A model generated the notes under the pieces. That model ran no database searches, was not told the DNA's origin, and worked only from the letters and a program-made list of their open reading frames with translations. A DNA stretch of 64,000 nt, from positions 44,281 to 108,280 of the forward strand of contig PS015063.1 in assembly GCA_048213135.1 (NCBI GenBank), read 5' to 3'. Origin of the DNA: Reclinomonas americana ATCC 50394 (taxonomy: Eukaryota; Jakobida; Jakobea; Jakobida). Shown in pieces: positions 10,659 to 22,758 of the stretch; within the stretch, counting starts at the first letter, position 1, and each line of letters starts with the position of its first letter. A program made the position numbers and the translations under genes.

Positions 10659-13394
10659 CTACCACGATAAAAATCCTGCTCCGCGGTAACAACCGTAGAT
10701 AAGCACAGCGCCAACAATGCACACGAGTCCGTAGCCGACACAGGAGCCGATGACGACGTTGCGGATGGCCCAGCTGCAGTACAGTGTCACAGATATCGAC
10801 AAATTTGTCAGAGGCCGCCGTTCAGCTGTTGAGCAGCGTACGGCAAACTGAGACGCAACGACCAGACGGACGACGTAGTCACGTTCTCGGTAAGCAGTTG
10901 ATAGAATTGTGGAGGATTCACCGGCTGTCGTCCATACGCCTGCTGGATGCTGGCCACGCCGGCATTGTAGACAGCATAATCATCGGAACTGTAGATGTGT
11001 GTGCGCGTGCGCGATACCAAGTGAGCCAAGGAAACAGAAAGGTTCTACTAGCACCATATTCTAGAAGATGCACAGAACCATGTCATTATGTGCTGCTACC
11101 CACAGAAGAGGAATACATGCACAGTTTGAAACACGAACCTCTCAGCACCATTCTACCCCGCGTGTATATGGAGTACTCACCTCGCCCTCAACATACTCAC
11201 GCTGGCCTCGACGATAGAATTGGAGCGCGGCGAGCCCCAGTTTAGTCGGCAGGGGCTATTGGTGAATGCGCAATCGTCAGATGCTTGTCCCAAGTTCTGC
11301 ACCACGGATGAGGTTGGGAGTGCCAAAACCTACCCCAACACCAGTACGCACTTGGCAAACGACATATGCCTGCAGAAAGGTGGTGCAATGTGTTATTATG
11401 ACGGTGAAAACGTGAAAAGGCTCAAATTGTGATGCAACTTGGACGGGATCATTTGCATCCATGGCTGCCCGGCTCGAGTACAATGGGGAAACACACCTAC
11501 TCATCGATGCACATAGTAAGCGAGGTGCTACACAGAAATCGCTATGCAGTGCTACAGTACACACCAGAACCAATAGCTGTGTGGGGGTACACGGATTCGA
11601 TTTAAGTGAGTACAATGTTAACGTTGCAGTGATGCGCTCAGGGCCTCACATAACTATTTGCCTCCCGTTCTAGAAGTGTAAGAGTATTGGTAGGCCGCGT
11701 ATATCTGACCAGAGGGAACAACGAAGCCCGGTTGCAGGTTGAACTGATTAGCTCCACCTGTCAATTGCACAACGCGTCAACGCTGCGCTGTTGTTCGAAG
11801 GCTCGTCGGAACTACGCACCAGCTGCATACACATTGTGCGCTGTGTCGACCGACACGGGCGCTCCGTTGGCGTACATATTCCAGCGCTGCGTGACAGCGT
11901 AGTACTCAAAATCTATGTGCGCATCGACGATGACAATGAGTGCACGGCACAATTCGCAGCGCTGTTTGTCTCCATGCCATAACTGTAGGCACACACAGAG
12001 CCGACAACAATCCACACGATACCAAAGCCGGCGGCGGCCACGAGTTCGACAAACGTAAGCTCCAGGCGGCCGCCGGCATCAAAGCAAATTTGTCGACTGG
12101 CAAGAAGCATGGAGTACACAAAGAAGCCTGCACGAGAAACGGCGCAGCGCATCGCAGTAAGGAACAACATAGTTGACGCGCGTCATGGTTTGGAGTGTAA
12201 TACACGTACCAGCGGTGCAGAACACAATGACCGCTGTGCGACCCGACGATCTGGTCAAAGAGGTGCGAAATGAGAAACAGAATACCCGTGGCCCGATTTT
12301 GAATGCCGCGCAGCGCAACTTGGCACCAGTAATCAGGCACAGCGCTTGCATGGTGAGTGCAAAGAGGAACCACGCCACGCAGATTATTAACACCCGCCTG
12401 GCTTTGCGGTGCGGTGACTCAGGTCGAGGTTCCGGATCCATGATTCTGAGATGATATGAGCTTCATCGCACGCTGCGGATGCACACAGGGGGAGCACACG
12501 CAACACCGGGTGTGCCAGCCGAGGATGCTGAAAGTTGTCAATGTATTCAACTGGCGCCACTGCCAACGGCGGCGGCGGCTGTGCGTGCGGCGGATTGGCT
12601 CCGGAGCGATTGTTATCACCAGGCATGCTTATGGCATCGATGACCACGGTGGTCGGTGAGACCATGGGTGGCTCCGAAGACCCGGCGACAGCGGCTCTGC
12701 GCGCGATCGACACATAAAGTGGGAGGAGGAGGAGGTGAGAGAAACAGGATGAAGAAGTGTTGCGATTTCCACTCTCCCACTCGCTTCTGATGGCGCATTC
12801 TGTGATACTTGAACCATCCTCTAAAGCATTGCATTGGGACATGCATATGCATCATGCCGAAATCAAGAAGCGCAGCACCACACACAACAGCGCAACGCGC
12901 AGAACTGTGTTCGAAATTTTTTGACGGATAAATGCGAGACTGCAACTGTTTCTGTGCGGATGCATTCGTGTGTGTGCTGGAGAAAGAGAGAAAGCTTGAT
13001 GATGCAAACAGCAAAGGAGAGAGACTAGAAACACGAAACAACAGCAACGCCTCAATAGATCAAATTCCCGTCCCCCCTCTCTCCATGTCACTCACACGCA
13101 CGCAACTCGACATGATCCCCGCCCTCCTGCACCGTATGGTACACAGATAACATGTGTGAGTCATACGCACGACGCAGTTGACCAGTTTCCACGAGATGCG
13201 CCACTGCGTCCTCAATGCGCTTGCGCAGCACATTGAGATCGACCAGTTGCTCCACCAGTTGATCCTCAGTCCGCCCACTGCTGTCAGCCAAGCACGCTCC
13301 CAGGATGCGCTCATTAACCTGCGCGCACACACACATGCAACAGTGAGTGGCAGTGAGAGCCGCTCACGCATGCATACAGAGGAGGTCAATGAGG

Positions 13395-13432
<38 letters not shown>

Positions 13433-14449
13433 GTAGGTGGTGTGTGGTGGACGGCGACGAACGTACGTTCCGGCGGCCGTCCGCCGTACGTTAGGTTGGG
13501 TGGTAGTAGACGAACAACGAAGTAATTGTTGTTCGTTTCCGNNNNNNNNNNNNNNNNNNNNNNNNNNNNNNNNNNNNNNNNNNNNNNNNNNNNNNNNNNN
13601 NNNNNNNNNNNNNNNNNNNNNNNNNNNNNNNNNNNNNNNNNNNNNNNNNNNNNNNNNNNNNNNNNNNNNNNNNNNNNNNNNNNNNNNNNNNNNNNNNNNN
13701 NNNNNNNNNNNNNNNNNNNNNNNNNNNNNNNNNNNNNNNNNNNNNNNNNNNNNNNNNNNNNNNNNNNNNNNNNNNNNNNNNNNNNNNNNNNNNNNNNNNN
13801 NNNNNNNNNNNNNNNNNNNNNNNNNNNNNNNNNNNNNNNNNNNNNNNNNNNNNNNNNNNNNNNNNNNNNNNNNNNNNNNNNNNNNNNNNNNNNNNNNNNN
13901 NNNNNNNNNNNNNNNNNNNNNNNNNNNNNNNNNNNNNNNNNNNNNNNNNNNNNNNNNNNNNNNNNNNNNNNNNNNNNNNNNNNNNNNNNNNNNNNNNNNN
14001 NNNNNNNNNNNNNNNNNNNNNNNNNNNNNNNNNNNNNNNNNNNNNNNNNNNNNNNNNNNNNNNNNNNNNNNNNNNNNNNNNNNNNNNNNNNNNNNNNNNN
14101 NNNNNNNNNNNNNNNNNNNNNNNNNNNNNNNNNNNNNNNNNNNNNNNNNNNNNNNNNNNNNNNNNNNNNNNNNNNNNNNNNNNNNNNNNNNNNNNNNNNN
14201 NNNNNNNNNNNNNNNNNNNNNNNNNNNNNNNNNNNNNNNNNNNNNNNNNNNNNNNNNNNNNNNNNNNNNNNNNNNNNNNNNNNNNNNNNNNNNNNNNNNN
14301 NNNNNNNNNNNNNNNNNNNNNNNNNNNNNNNNNNNNNNNNNNNNNNNNNNNNNNNNNNNNNNNNNNNNNNNNNNNNNNNNNNNNNNNNNNNNNNNNNNNN
14401 NNNNNNNNNNNNNNNNNNNNNNNNNNNNNNNNNNNNNNNNNNNNNNNNN

Positions 14450-14484
<35 letters not shown>

Positions 14485-14521
14485 CGAGAGAGACGTACGA
14501 GACGACGACGACGACGACGAC

Positions 14522-14588
<67 letters not shown>

Positions 14589-14633
14589 TGGGTGTGTGTG
14601 GAGCGCAACGACTTCGTCCGAGGCCTCCGCCAT
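10659..14633 (-). CDS. Multi-pass membrane protein, tandem copy 1 (5' intron contains a gap)
   Basis: Exon 1 is 14610-14633 (24 nt, MAEASDEV, GTTGCG donor). A helical exon follows, ending near 13095 (begins NERILGACLADSS; charged heptad-like stretch RKRIEDAVAHLVETG). Later exons give a Pro-rich linker (NPPHAQPPPP), a TM helix (VLIICVAWFLFALTMQALCL), a second hydrophobic pair around FVELVAAAGFGIVWIVVGSV, an exposed domain with a paired-cysteine exon (DDCAFTNSPC), and a final TM helix (GLVCIVGAVLIYG) in exon 10659-10773 ending LSW-stop. It resembles four-TM tetraspan or MARVEL layouts, but I do not recognise the family. Several internal junctions, especially around 12400-12700, are uncertain. 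Copy 2 downstream has the same exon order. It lies head-to-tail, with 186 bp between its stop and the next gene's candidate start. Confidence 0.65.
13542..14449. other. Assembly gap (908 N) flanked by simple repeats
   Basis: The gap lies in intron 1 of membrane-protein copy 1. On its right are (CGA)n and (GA)n tracts running to about 14585. Confidence 0.99.
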
Positions 14634-14930
14634 TTGGTGGTGAATGCAAACACGAATATTGTTGTCCGTTTCACTCCTCGTCCGCCGCGAGCGATAGTTC
14701 ACTGTCGTGAGTGGACATTGGGTGTGGGTTGGAGAGCACAGGCGCCTTATCTTTGCTGCGCCTTTTGTTGTATGAAGTTGTGTCTTGCAACGTACGCAGC
14801 GCTGCGCACGCGCAGATCTAGAGCTAGCGCTCATATGCATCTTTTGCATGACCAATTTTTCTGAGGTAAAGTTTTACTCTGCGGCTCTGTGCGCAGCGAC
14901 CATGATATCCTCCTACCTGCTCCACCTTGC

Positions 14931-17674
14931 TCACTCGTCATCCGAATCCGGTTCCCAATCGCACTCGTTGAGATACCGGTAAAATATGTATATGAGCACA
15001 GCGCCAACAATGCACGCGAGTGCGTAGCCGACACAGGAGCCGATGACGACACTGCGGACGGCCCAGCTACGTCGACAAGTATTACTAAGTAGTCAGAGGC
15101 CATTCAGCTGTACGGCAAACTGAGACGCAACGACCAGACGGACGACGTAGTCACGTTCTCGGTAAGCAGTTGATAGAATTGTGGAGGATTCACCGGCTGT
15201 CGTCCATACGCCTGCTGGATGCTGGCCACGCCGGCATTGTAGACAGCAAAATCGGCGGAACTGTAGATGTGTGCGCGCGTGCGCGATACCAAGTGAGCCA
15301 AGGAAACAGAAAGGTTCTACTAGCACCACATCCTAGAAGTTGCACGGAACCATGTCATTATGTGCTGCTAACCACAGGAGGAATGCACTTTGAAAAACAA
15401 TAAATGCATGCGCATCTGACCTCAGCACCATTCCACCCCGTCTAGCCGACCTATTCTCCTCGCGTGCATGTAGTACTCACCTCGCCTTCAAATTACTCAC
15501 ACCGGCCTCGATGATATAATTGGAGCGCGGCGAGCCCCAGTTTAGTCGGCAGGGGCTGTCGGTGGATGCGCAATCTTCGGAAAATGTCCCCAAGTTCTGC
15601 ACCACGGATGAGGTTGGGAGTGCCAAATCCCTACCCCAACACCAGCACGCACCTGGCAAATGACATATGCCTGCAGAAATGTGGCGCAATGTGTTATTTA
15701 TGACGGTGAAAACGTGACATGGCTCAAATTGTGCTGATGCAACTTGGACGGGATCATTTGCATCCATGGCTGCCCGGCTCGAGTACAATGGGGAAACACA
15801 CCTTCTCATCGGTGCACGTAGTGAGCGAGGTGGTACGCAGAAATCACCAGGCATTTCTACACACCAGAACCAATAGCTGTGGGTATTGAGTGAGTACAAT
15901 GTTGCAGTGAGCTCGGCCAGGCGTGCATCGCACATAACTATAATGTTCCGTGAACACCAACATACGAGAATTGGTGGCGCGCGTATATTTGACCATTGGG
16001 AACAACGAAGCCCGGTTGCAGGTTGAACTGATTAGCTCCACCTGTCAATTGCACAACATGTTAGCGCTGCGCTGTTGTTCATAGGCTCGTCGGAACTACG
16101 CACCAGCTGCATACACATTGCGCGCTGTGTCGACCGACACGGGCGCTCCGTTGGCGTACATATTCCAGCGCTGCGTGACAGCGTAGTACTCAAAATCTGT
16201 CGTGGACGAAGACACAGAGGACATGGTGAGTGCAAAGTACAAGTCGCCATGTCTCCAGGAGTGTGGTGCCATAACGGTAGGAACACACAGAGCCGACAAC
16301 AATCCACACGATACCAAAACCGGTGGCGACCACGAGTTCGACGAACGTAAGCTCCAAGCGGCCGGCATGGAAGAAAATCTTGCGAGCGGCAAGAAGAAAG
16401 AAGTACACAATGACTCCTGCACGAGAAACGGCGCACCACAGTAAGGAACAGAGTTGAAGCGCGTCATGGTTTGAAGTGTAATACACGTACCAGCGGTGCA
16501 GAACACAATGACCGCTGTGCGACCCGACGATCTGGTCAAAGAGGTGCGAAATGAGAAACAGAATAGCCGTGGCCCGATTTTGAATGCCGCGCAGCGCAAC
16601 TTGGCACCAGTCATCAGGCACAGCGCTTGCATGGTGAGTGCAAAGAGGAACCACGCTACGCAGATTATCAACACCCGCTTGGCTTTGCGGTCGTTGCAGA
16701 AGCTTGCACAAGTGAGTTTCTTGCGCGGTGACTCAGGTCGAGGTTCCGGATCCATAATTCTGAGATGATATGAGCTTCATCGCACGCTGCGGATGCACAC
16801 AGGGGGAGCACACGCAACACTGGGTGTGCCGGCGCCGCCGGCCGAAATTGTTGCAACTCGTATACGAAAATGTATTCAACTGGCGCCACTGCCGACGGCG
16901 GCGGCGGCTGTGCGTGCGGCGGATTGGCTCCGGAGCGATTGTTATCACCAGGCATGCTTATGGCATCGATGACCACGGTGGTCGGTGAGACCATGGGTGG
17001 CTCCGAAGACCCGGCGACAGCGGCTCTGTGCGCGATCGACACATAAAGTGGGAGGAGGAGGAGGTGAGAGAAACGGGATGAAGAAGTGTTGCGATTTCCA
17101 CTCTCCCACTCGCTTCTGATGGCACATTCTATGACACTTGAACCATCCTCTAAAGCATTACATTGGGACATGCATATGCATGATGCCGAAACCAAGAAGC
17201 GCAGCGCCTCACCCAACAGATAAATGCGAGACTGCAACTGTTTCTGTGTGCGAACGCATTCGTGTGTGTGCTGGAGAAAGAGAGAAAGCTCGATGATGCA
17301 AACAGCAAAGGAGAGAGACTAGAAACACGAAACAACAGCAACGCCTCAATAGATCAAATTCCCGTCCCCCCTCTCTCCATGTCACTCACACGCACGCAAC
17401 TCGACATGATCCCCGCCCTCCTGCACCGTATGGTACACAGATAACATGTGTGAGTCATACGCACGACGCAGTCGACCAGTTTCCACGAGATGCGCCACGG
17501 CGTCCTCAATGCGCTTGCGCAGCACATTGAGATCGGCCAGTTGCTCCACCAGTTGATCCTCAGTCTGCCCACTGTCAGCCAAGCACGCTCCCAGGATGCG
17601 CTCATTTACCTGCGCGCACGCACACACATGCAACAGTGAGTGGCACTGAGAGCCGCTCAGAGGAAGTCAATAAG

Positions 17675-17713
<39 letters not shown>

Positions 17714-17759
17714 TGGTGTGTGTGTGGAGCGCAACGACTTCGTCCGAGGCCTCCGCCAT
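14931..17759 (-). CDS. Multi-pass membrane protein, tandem copy 2
   Basis: Exon 1 is 17736-17759 (MAEASDEV). Exon 2 is 17401-17609 (VNERILGACLADS...), joined to an exon beginning AAVAGSSEPP through a GTTGCG donor. Then come a Pro-rich linker, TM1 (VLIICVAWFLFALTMQALCL), exon 16276-16416 (VIVYFFLLAARKIFF, then FVELVVATGFGIVWIVVGSV), an exon with YYAVTQRWNMYANG, GANQFNLQPGFVVPNG, a cysteine exon (EDCASTDSPCRLNWG), NAGVASIQQAYGRQ, and last exon 14931-15066 with TM helix ALACIVGAVLIYIFYRYL and tail NECDWEPDSDDE-stop. The final intron is GTACAG...GACGTAG in phase. Relative to copy 1 it has a different C-terminal tail and several indels. Probably an integral membrane protein with an extracytosolic domain between TM3 and TM4. 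Function unknown. Confidence 0.7.
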
Positions 17760-18123
17760 TATGCACGCCAGGCCAAGGATATTGTTGTCCATTTCACTCC
17801 TCGTCCGTCCGCCGCGAGCGCTGCTGCAATTTCGCAAAACTGTGTTCTGTGCATGGACATTAGAGGGAGGCTGGAGAGCACTGTCGCCTTACCCTCACAG
17901 TCGGATGGTGATGCACTGCAATCATTCGTAACGTGGCGATATTGCATATGCAGTCGATGTCTGCTAAAAACAGGGAAACAAGCATTGTACGGTGACGAGG
18001 AGTGGAACATGCCACCGGAGACCTCACGCTGGCAGCCAAAGTAATAGCAGAAGAAAGACCATCTTCCCGAAAATGCAGTCAAGCGTGCTCTTCACGTTCT
18101 TGTCCACCACCACCACTGCCAGT
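17760..18123. other. Intergenic region
   Basis: 364 bp between the start of membrane-protein copy 2 and the stop of the UBR gene, both on the minus strand. It should contain the promoter of the former. I see no named element. Confidence 0.35.
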
Positions 18124-19405
18124 CTAAAAGTAATTCAACCGATGCGTGAACGAACTCCTCAGCGCCACGCTCGACGCATCGTACGAACACGTCGCATGCA
18201 ACTCCTCCAACTGCTTCCACCTCGACTCCGACAGATGCAGCGGCACACCGCGCTTCAGATCCTTGTCCTCCTGCCCGTACTGATCCACATACGGCGAGGC
18301 CAGCAGAGCGGCACGATTACGACGCACCACGTAGATGCGTGTGGAGGAGAGGATGAGGAAAATGCCGGTCCCCTCACCGCATGTGCGAGCGTGCTCGGCG
18401 CCACGACCTAACCGGCCGTGGTGAGCGTCCTGGCAGCAGGGTGGTCCGAGACTGCGCAGAGGAGAAGAGAGAAGAAGTGAGAAGCGACGGATTTCTCGTC
18501 GATTCTTATCGACCTCGCCCATCCTACTTGTCAACCTCTGCCCCTCACTTCCCCGCAGCGCGCACGCAACGGCACAAATGCCCCACAGAGCAAGCACAAC
18601 GACGGAGCCGGCCACTTCTTGTGGCACTTGTCGCACTGCGGCGACGACGGCAACATGAACGACTGGTACAAGTCGGAGAACGAAGCCGGCAGTTTGGTGA
18701 GCGCGAACGGATGCGGGAATGCGAGTGCGTCGGGAATCACAGCTGCACGACGGATGAGCGTGCACGACAAAAGACACAGATGGTGTCGCGCGCATTTCTT
18801 CACCTCGTTCAGCATCCAGCAACACCAGCAAGCTGTTCGCTGTGTGCGCATTGGGCACCGGCATGGCGCGCAGCAGTGTCGCCGCATCAAAGACTCGCCA
18901 CTCGGCCAGACTCATCACGTACTCGTCCTGCGTGCGACACAGTGAGCGGGGATGCTACTCAACACATACTCTCACCCAACTCACCAACTGCATTGCAGAG
19001 GACCCAAGTACTGGCGCATACAACACCGATCGCAGCAGCATGCCAAAGCGCACAAACGGTCGCACCAACGCCGTCACATACGACACGCCTGCAACGCATT
19101 TATTTAGTGCAATGACGGCATGACAAGATTGCCATCCGCGACCACCGCAGGGGAGCAACAGAGAGGGTTGGGGGATCAACGGTTTGGAAAGATACAGGAG
19201 CTCAGGGCCAAGGATCAAGGGTGCGTGGATACACGAAGGAGAGGGCGCGATCTTCGCGCTGGAGTGCGTGTACCATGATGCAAACACTCTCGTACACTCT
19301 CTCTCAACTCTGTGCACACTTTGAAGGCGGCTCGCGCAATCTCCACCTGGGGTCAGTCGCTCCACTGACACCGAGCACGCACTCACGACGAGAAACTGCC
19401 TCTGT

Positions 19406-19450
<45 letters not shown>

Positions 19451-22400
19451 CACACACACACTCACCTCCATACGCCCCTCTCTTCCCTCACCCACTCACT
19501 CACTCACTCGAGCTCGCTCAGTTACTTCCTTACCCACTCACTCGCACACTCTCTCCCCTCCCACTCACTCACTCGCTTGCTCACTCAATCACTCACTGCA
19601 CTCACGAAGCCACTCGCTGCAGTCTCACCCACTCCCTACTCACTACTCTCTGCCACACTTTCTCACTCACTCTCACACAGTAATGATCGAATACCGCCTT
19701 TGTTACGCATGGCGCTCTCACTGGCACAACACTGAGCCACCGAGAGTATGTCGAATCTGGAGAGAGACTTCCGCGCAGCCACCGCTACTCGCTGTCGCTC
19801 TCCTCTCCTGCCCCTTCCCTCTCCTTCCCCTTCCCTCTCCTTCCCCTTCACGCAACAACGAGCACCATCCGCCTCGGGCACCAAGTCAACTGCGTCGGGG
19901 TACTCGCGGGCACTTGCCAACTGCATCACGCGCTGCACAATCTCGGCCTTGCCACCTGGTGACCAGCGCATGAGATTTGCGATGAACAACAATAACCACA
20001 TAGGACGCCCGCTCACCAGCGCCCGCCCGGTGAATGTAGCTGGCAAATGCCGCAATTATTGCCCGCGCACACAAGCTCAAGAACAGTGTGTCGAATTCGG
20101 CGACCGTGTCCACGGGCATGGTGCACAGGGCGCTCAGCAGCACCCTGGAACCATCCACGCAGGCGCTGGACTCGACCATTCGCTGCATTCCACGCATCTG
20201 TTTAGCACCACGCGGCAGCCACCACAAGAAAAAACACACTTGGCGGCAGACCTCCCACGGCGCGGTGAGCAGCGCAAACACTTGCAGCGCAGTCAGCGGA
20301 CGGACTCGGGCATCCAGCGGCTTCTCGCCATCATCCTCGTCTTCTCTGCCGCCGCTTGGCGCTCCTGCGGCTGGAGTGGTGGTCTCACTAGTCGTGACCG
20401 GAGCCATGGACACGTCACCACTTGCGCCGTCGGGTGACACTTGTTCATGCCGCTGCGATTGCTGTTGCGCCATGCGTGCACGAAGCGCAAGAATGGCAAA
20501 CGCCACGTAATTTCGCGTAAATGAGCCAGACGGGTGCGACTGATGCTGGCGATCCGTCTGCCTCACCACACGAGTGTGAGAATCAGCAGGCGGAAAGAAA
20601 AGGCGAGCTCGGCGACGCCACCTCCATTCGCGAGTGTGCAACCAGCGGAGCCAATTCGCCCACGTCGAGTCCCATCAGTCCCTCCTCTTCGCGTGGCACG
20701 AAGCGTGTGGCCGCGTCGGCAGACCGCGTTGACAATTCCATCACTGCAGGGGGCAAGGCTCGGGTGAGAAACTTGAGAATGCTCATGCGCACAGCTACCC
20801 TCTGTGGTCTCGCTGTCGCGTCCCCTCTCAAAACAATACGCTCTTCGATTTCTTGAATCTCACCTTTCTTTCTCCGATTCACTGCCTTCCCCGACACTCC
20901 AATCCTCTGCCTTTCCCTCATCCAGTCCACTCTCACCATTCTCCATGCACGATATCCCTTTCGTCATAACTCTCTCACACATCAGTCCCCTTGTCTTAGC
21001 CCCCCCTCTTCTCAATCCCATCCCTTTCCCTTTTCCCTTTCCCACCAATCCCTCCTCACCACTCAGCACATCAAACAACGTCTGAAACGCCACCGCCGTC
21101 TGCATCGCCGGCGCCACCATCACCGGGAACTTGCTGCCATTCCACACGCTGTCGACGCGCGCCAGATAGTCCTCGTGCAGGTGCAGGACATCGGCATCCG
21201 ACGCTATCAAGAGAACAACTCACAAGTGAGCCACGCAGGCGGGTCGGCATACATGAACAACTCGTGCGCACGCACGATCAGTGGACACCAGCGGCCGCTC
21301 CATCAGCGACGCCACCAGCTCACGACTCGATGCCACCACTTCTCGGACGCCTTCGCTCGCCACGGTACATGCGGCAGCATCTGGAGAATCCATGGGTCGC
21401 GCAAACAGCGCACCGTGCAGATCGTCCGTCTTTGAGACACGAGAACGATAACGTAAGACACGCTAACAGGGACATGGGATGTAGGCAGAAGAAAGCAGCA
21501 AGAAGGATCACCTCTCCGCGTCGCACTGCCAGCAGCGGGACCACGCAGTTGCACAGGCGGCCACACAACGGACACAGAACCTCGCCATCGTTCAACTGCA
21601 ACAGCTCGGCGCCTTTGAACCAGGCGCCAGTGGCTGCCTGCCGCAATAGAGTCTCGTGGTAGCCTTGCACGCAGTGCGGGTGAGCGAGATGACCGCAGCC
21701 CATCACATGCATATTGCCGGCCGACGAGAGGAGCTGGCGAGCCGACTGTGAAGCGACGAATCGTGAGACCCAACGATTTCATATCAAGCAACGTCACGCC
21801 TCGCCAATCGACTCACTCGATTGCGCCTCCCAGCTGCAGCGGCACCTGCTGGTGCCTGGGCGAGTTGTTCATCCTGCTCATCCCTCTCCTCGTCTGCCGC
21901 GGCCTCGGCCGCCAGTATCCGCAGTAATCTCTGCAAGCCGTGCGTCTGCAACATCTGCTGCAGGGTGTCGGGCGGTAATCTGCGCAGCGCTTCGAGCCCT
22001 CGGCGCAAGCGATCTGGCGTCATCTCCGCCGCCGCCGCCGCCTCGTCTTCGTCCTCCTCCTCTTCACCATCATCGTCGTCGTCCTCAAAGGCCTCCGCAC
22101 TTGGCGCCAACAGCCGCATGTAGTCATCCTCATCCTCGTCGTCATCGTCTGTGTCGCCATCGCCCTCCTCCATCGCTTGCACCGCAGTGCCACTAGGGCC
22201 CTCATTCTCCTCGCTGGCGGCGCCGCCAGATGCGGAGCCAGATGCAGCGCTCATGGATCCAATCAGGTCATGCATCAGCTCGTCGTCGAGATGGAACGAG
22301 GCTGCGGCGGCCGCGGAGCCGCGTCGCGCACTTGATTCTCCTGGAAGCGAAGTGGTGGGGTGAGGCGAAGAAAGAAAGTAAGGAGAATAAGGCGAAGGAG

Positions 22401-22707
22401 GAGGAGGAGGAGAGGAGGACGAGGAGAAGAAGAAGAAGAGGCGAACAAAAAAGCAAGAAGAAGAAGAGGATGGGGGGAAAAGAAGATCAAAAGGAAGAAA
22501 TGAAGAACACCAACAACATGTGTCTGTTATTGTTGTCTCGCATGTTGCTAACACTCAAGCACCTGTAGTCGTGTTTTGTATCTTCTCGCCTTCTCATTCC
22601 ACATTCCCTAACATTGTCATCTCTCCCCGCCCACTCAGCAACGATACTAGAAGCAGAAAAAGAGGAGGCGGCGGAGAAGGAGTGAGAAACATTGACAGAA
22701 CAATAGC

Positions 22708-22758
<51 letters not shown>

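Noticed and set aside
16096-16755. 219-codon minus-strand uninterrupted frame in membrane-protein copy 2
   Set aside because: It reads through at least two introns. The TGCAG|GAGTC and CGACAG|ATTTTGAG junctions give a better hydrophobic protein, also conserved in copy 1.
22690-22756. (CAA)n run as a poly-Gln or poly-Val coding tract
   Set aside because: It lies in a UBR intron between exons 21817-22340 and 23027-23164, with no coding continuity.
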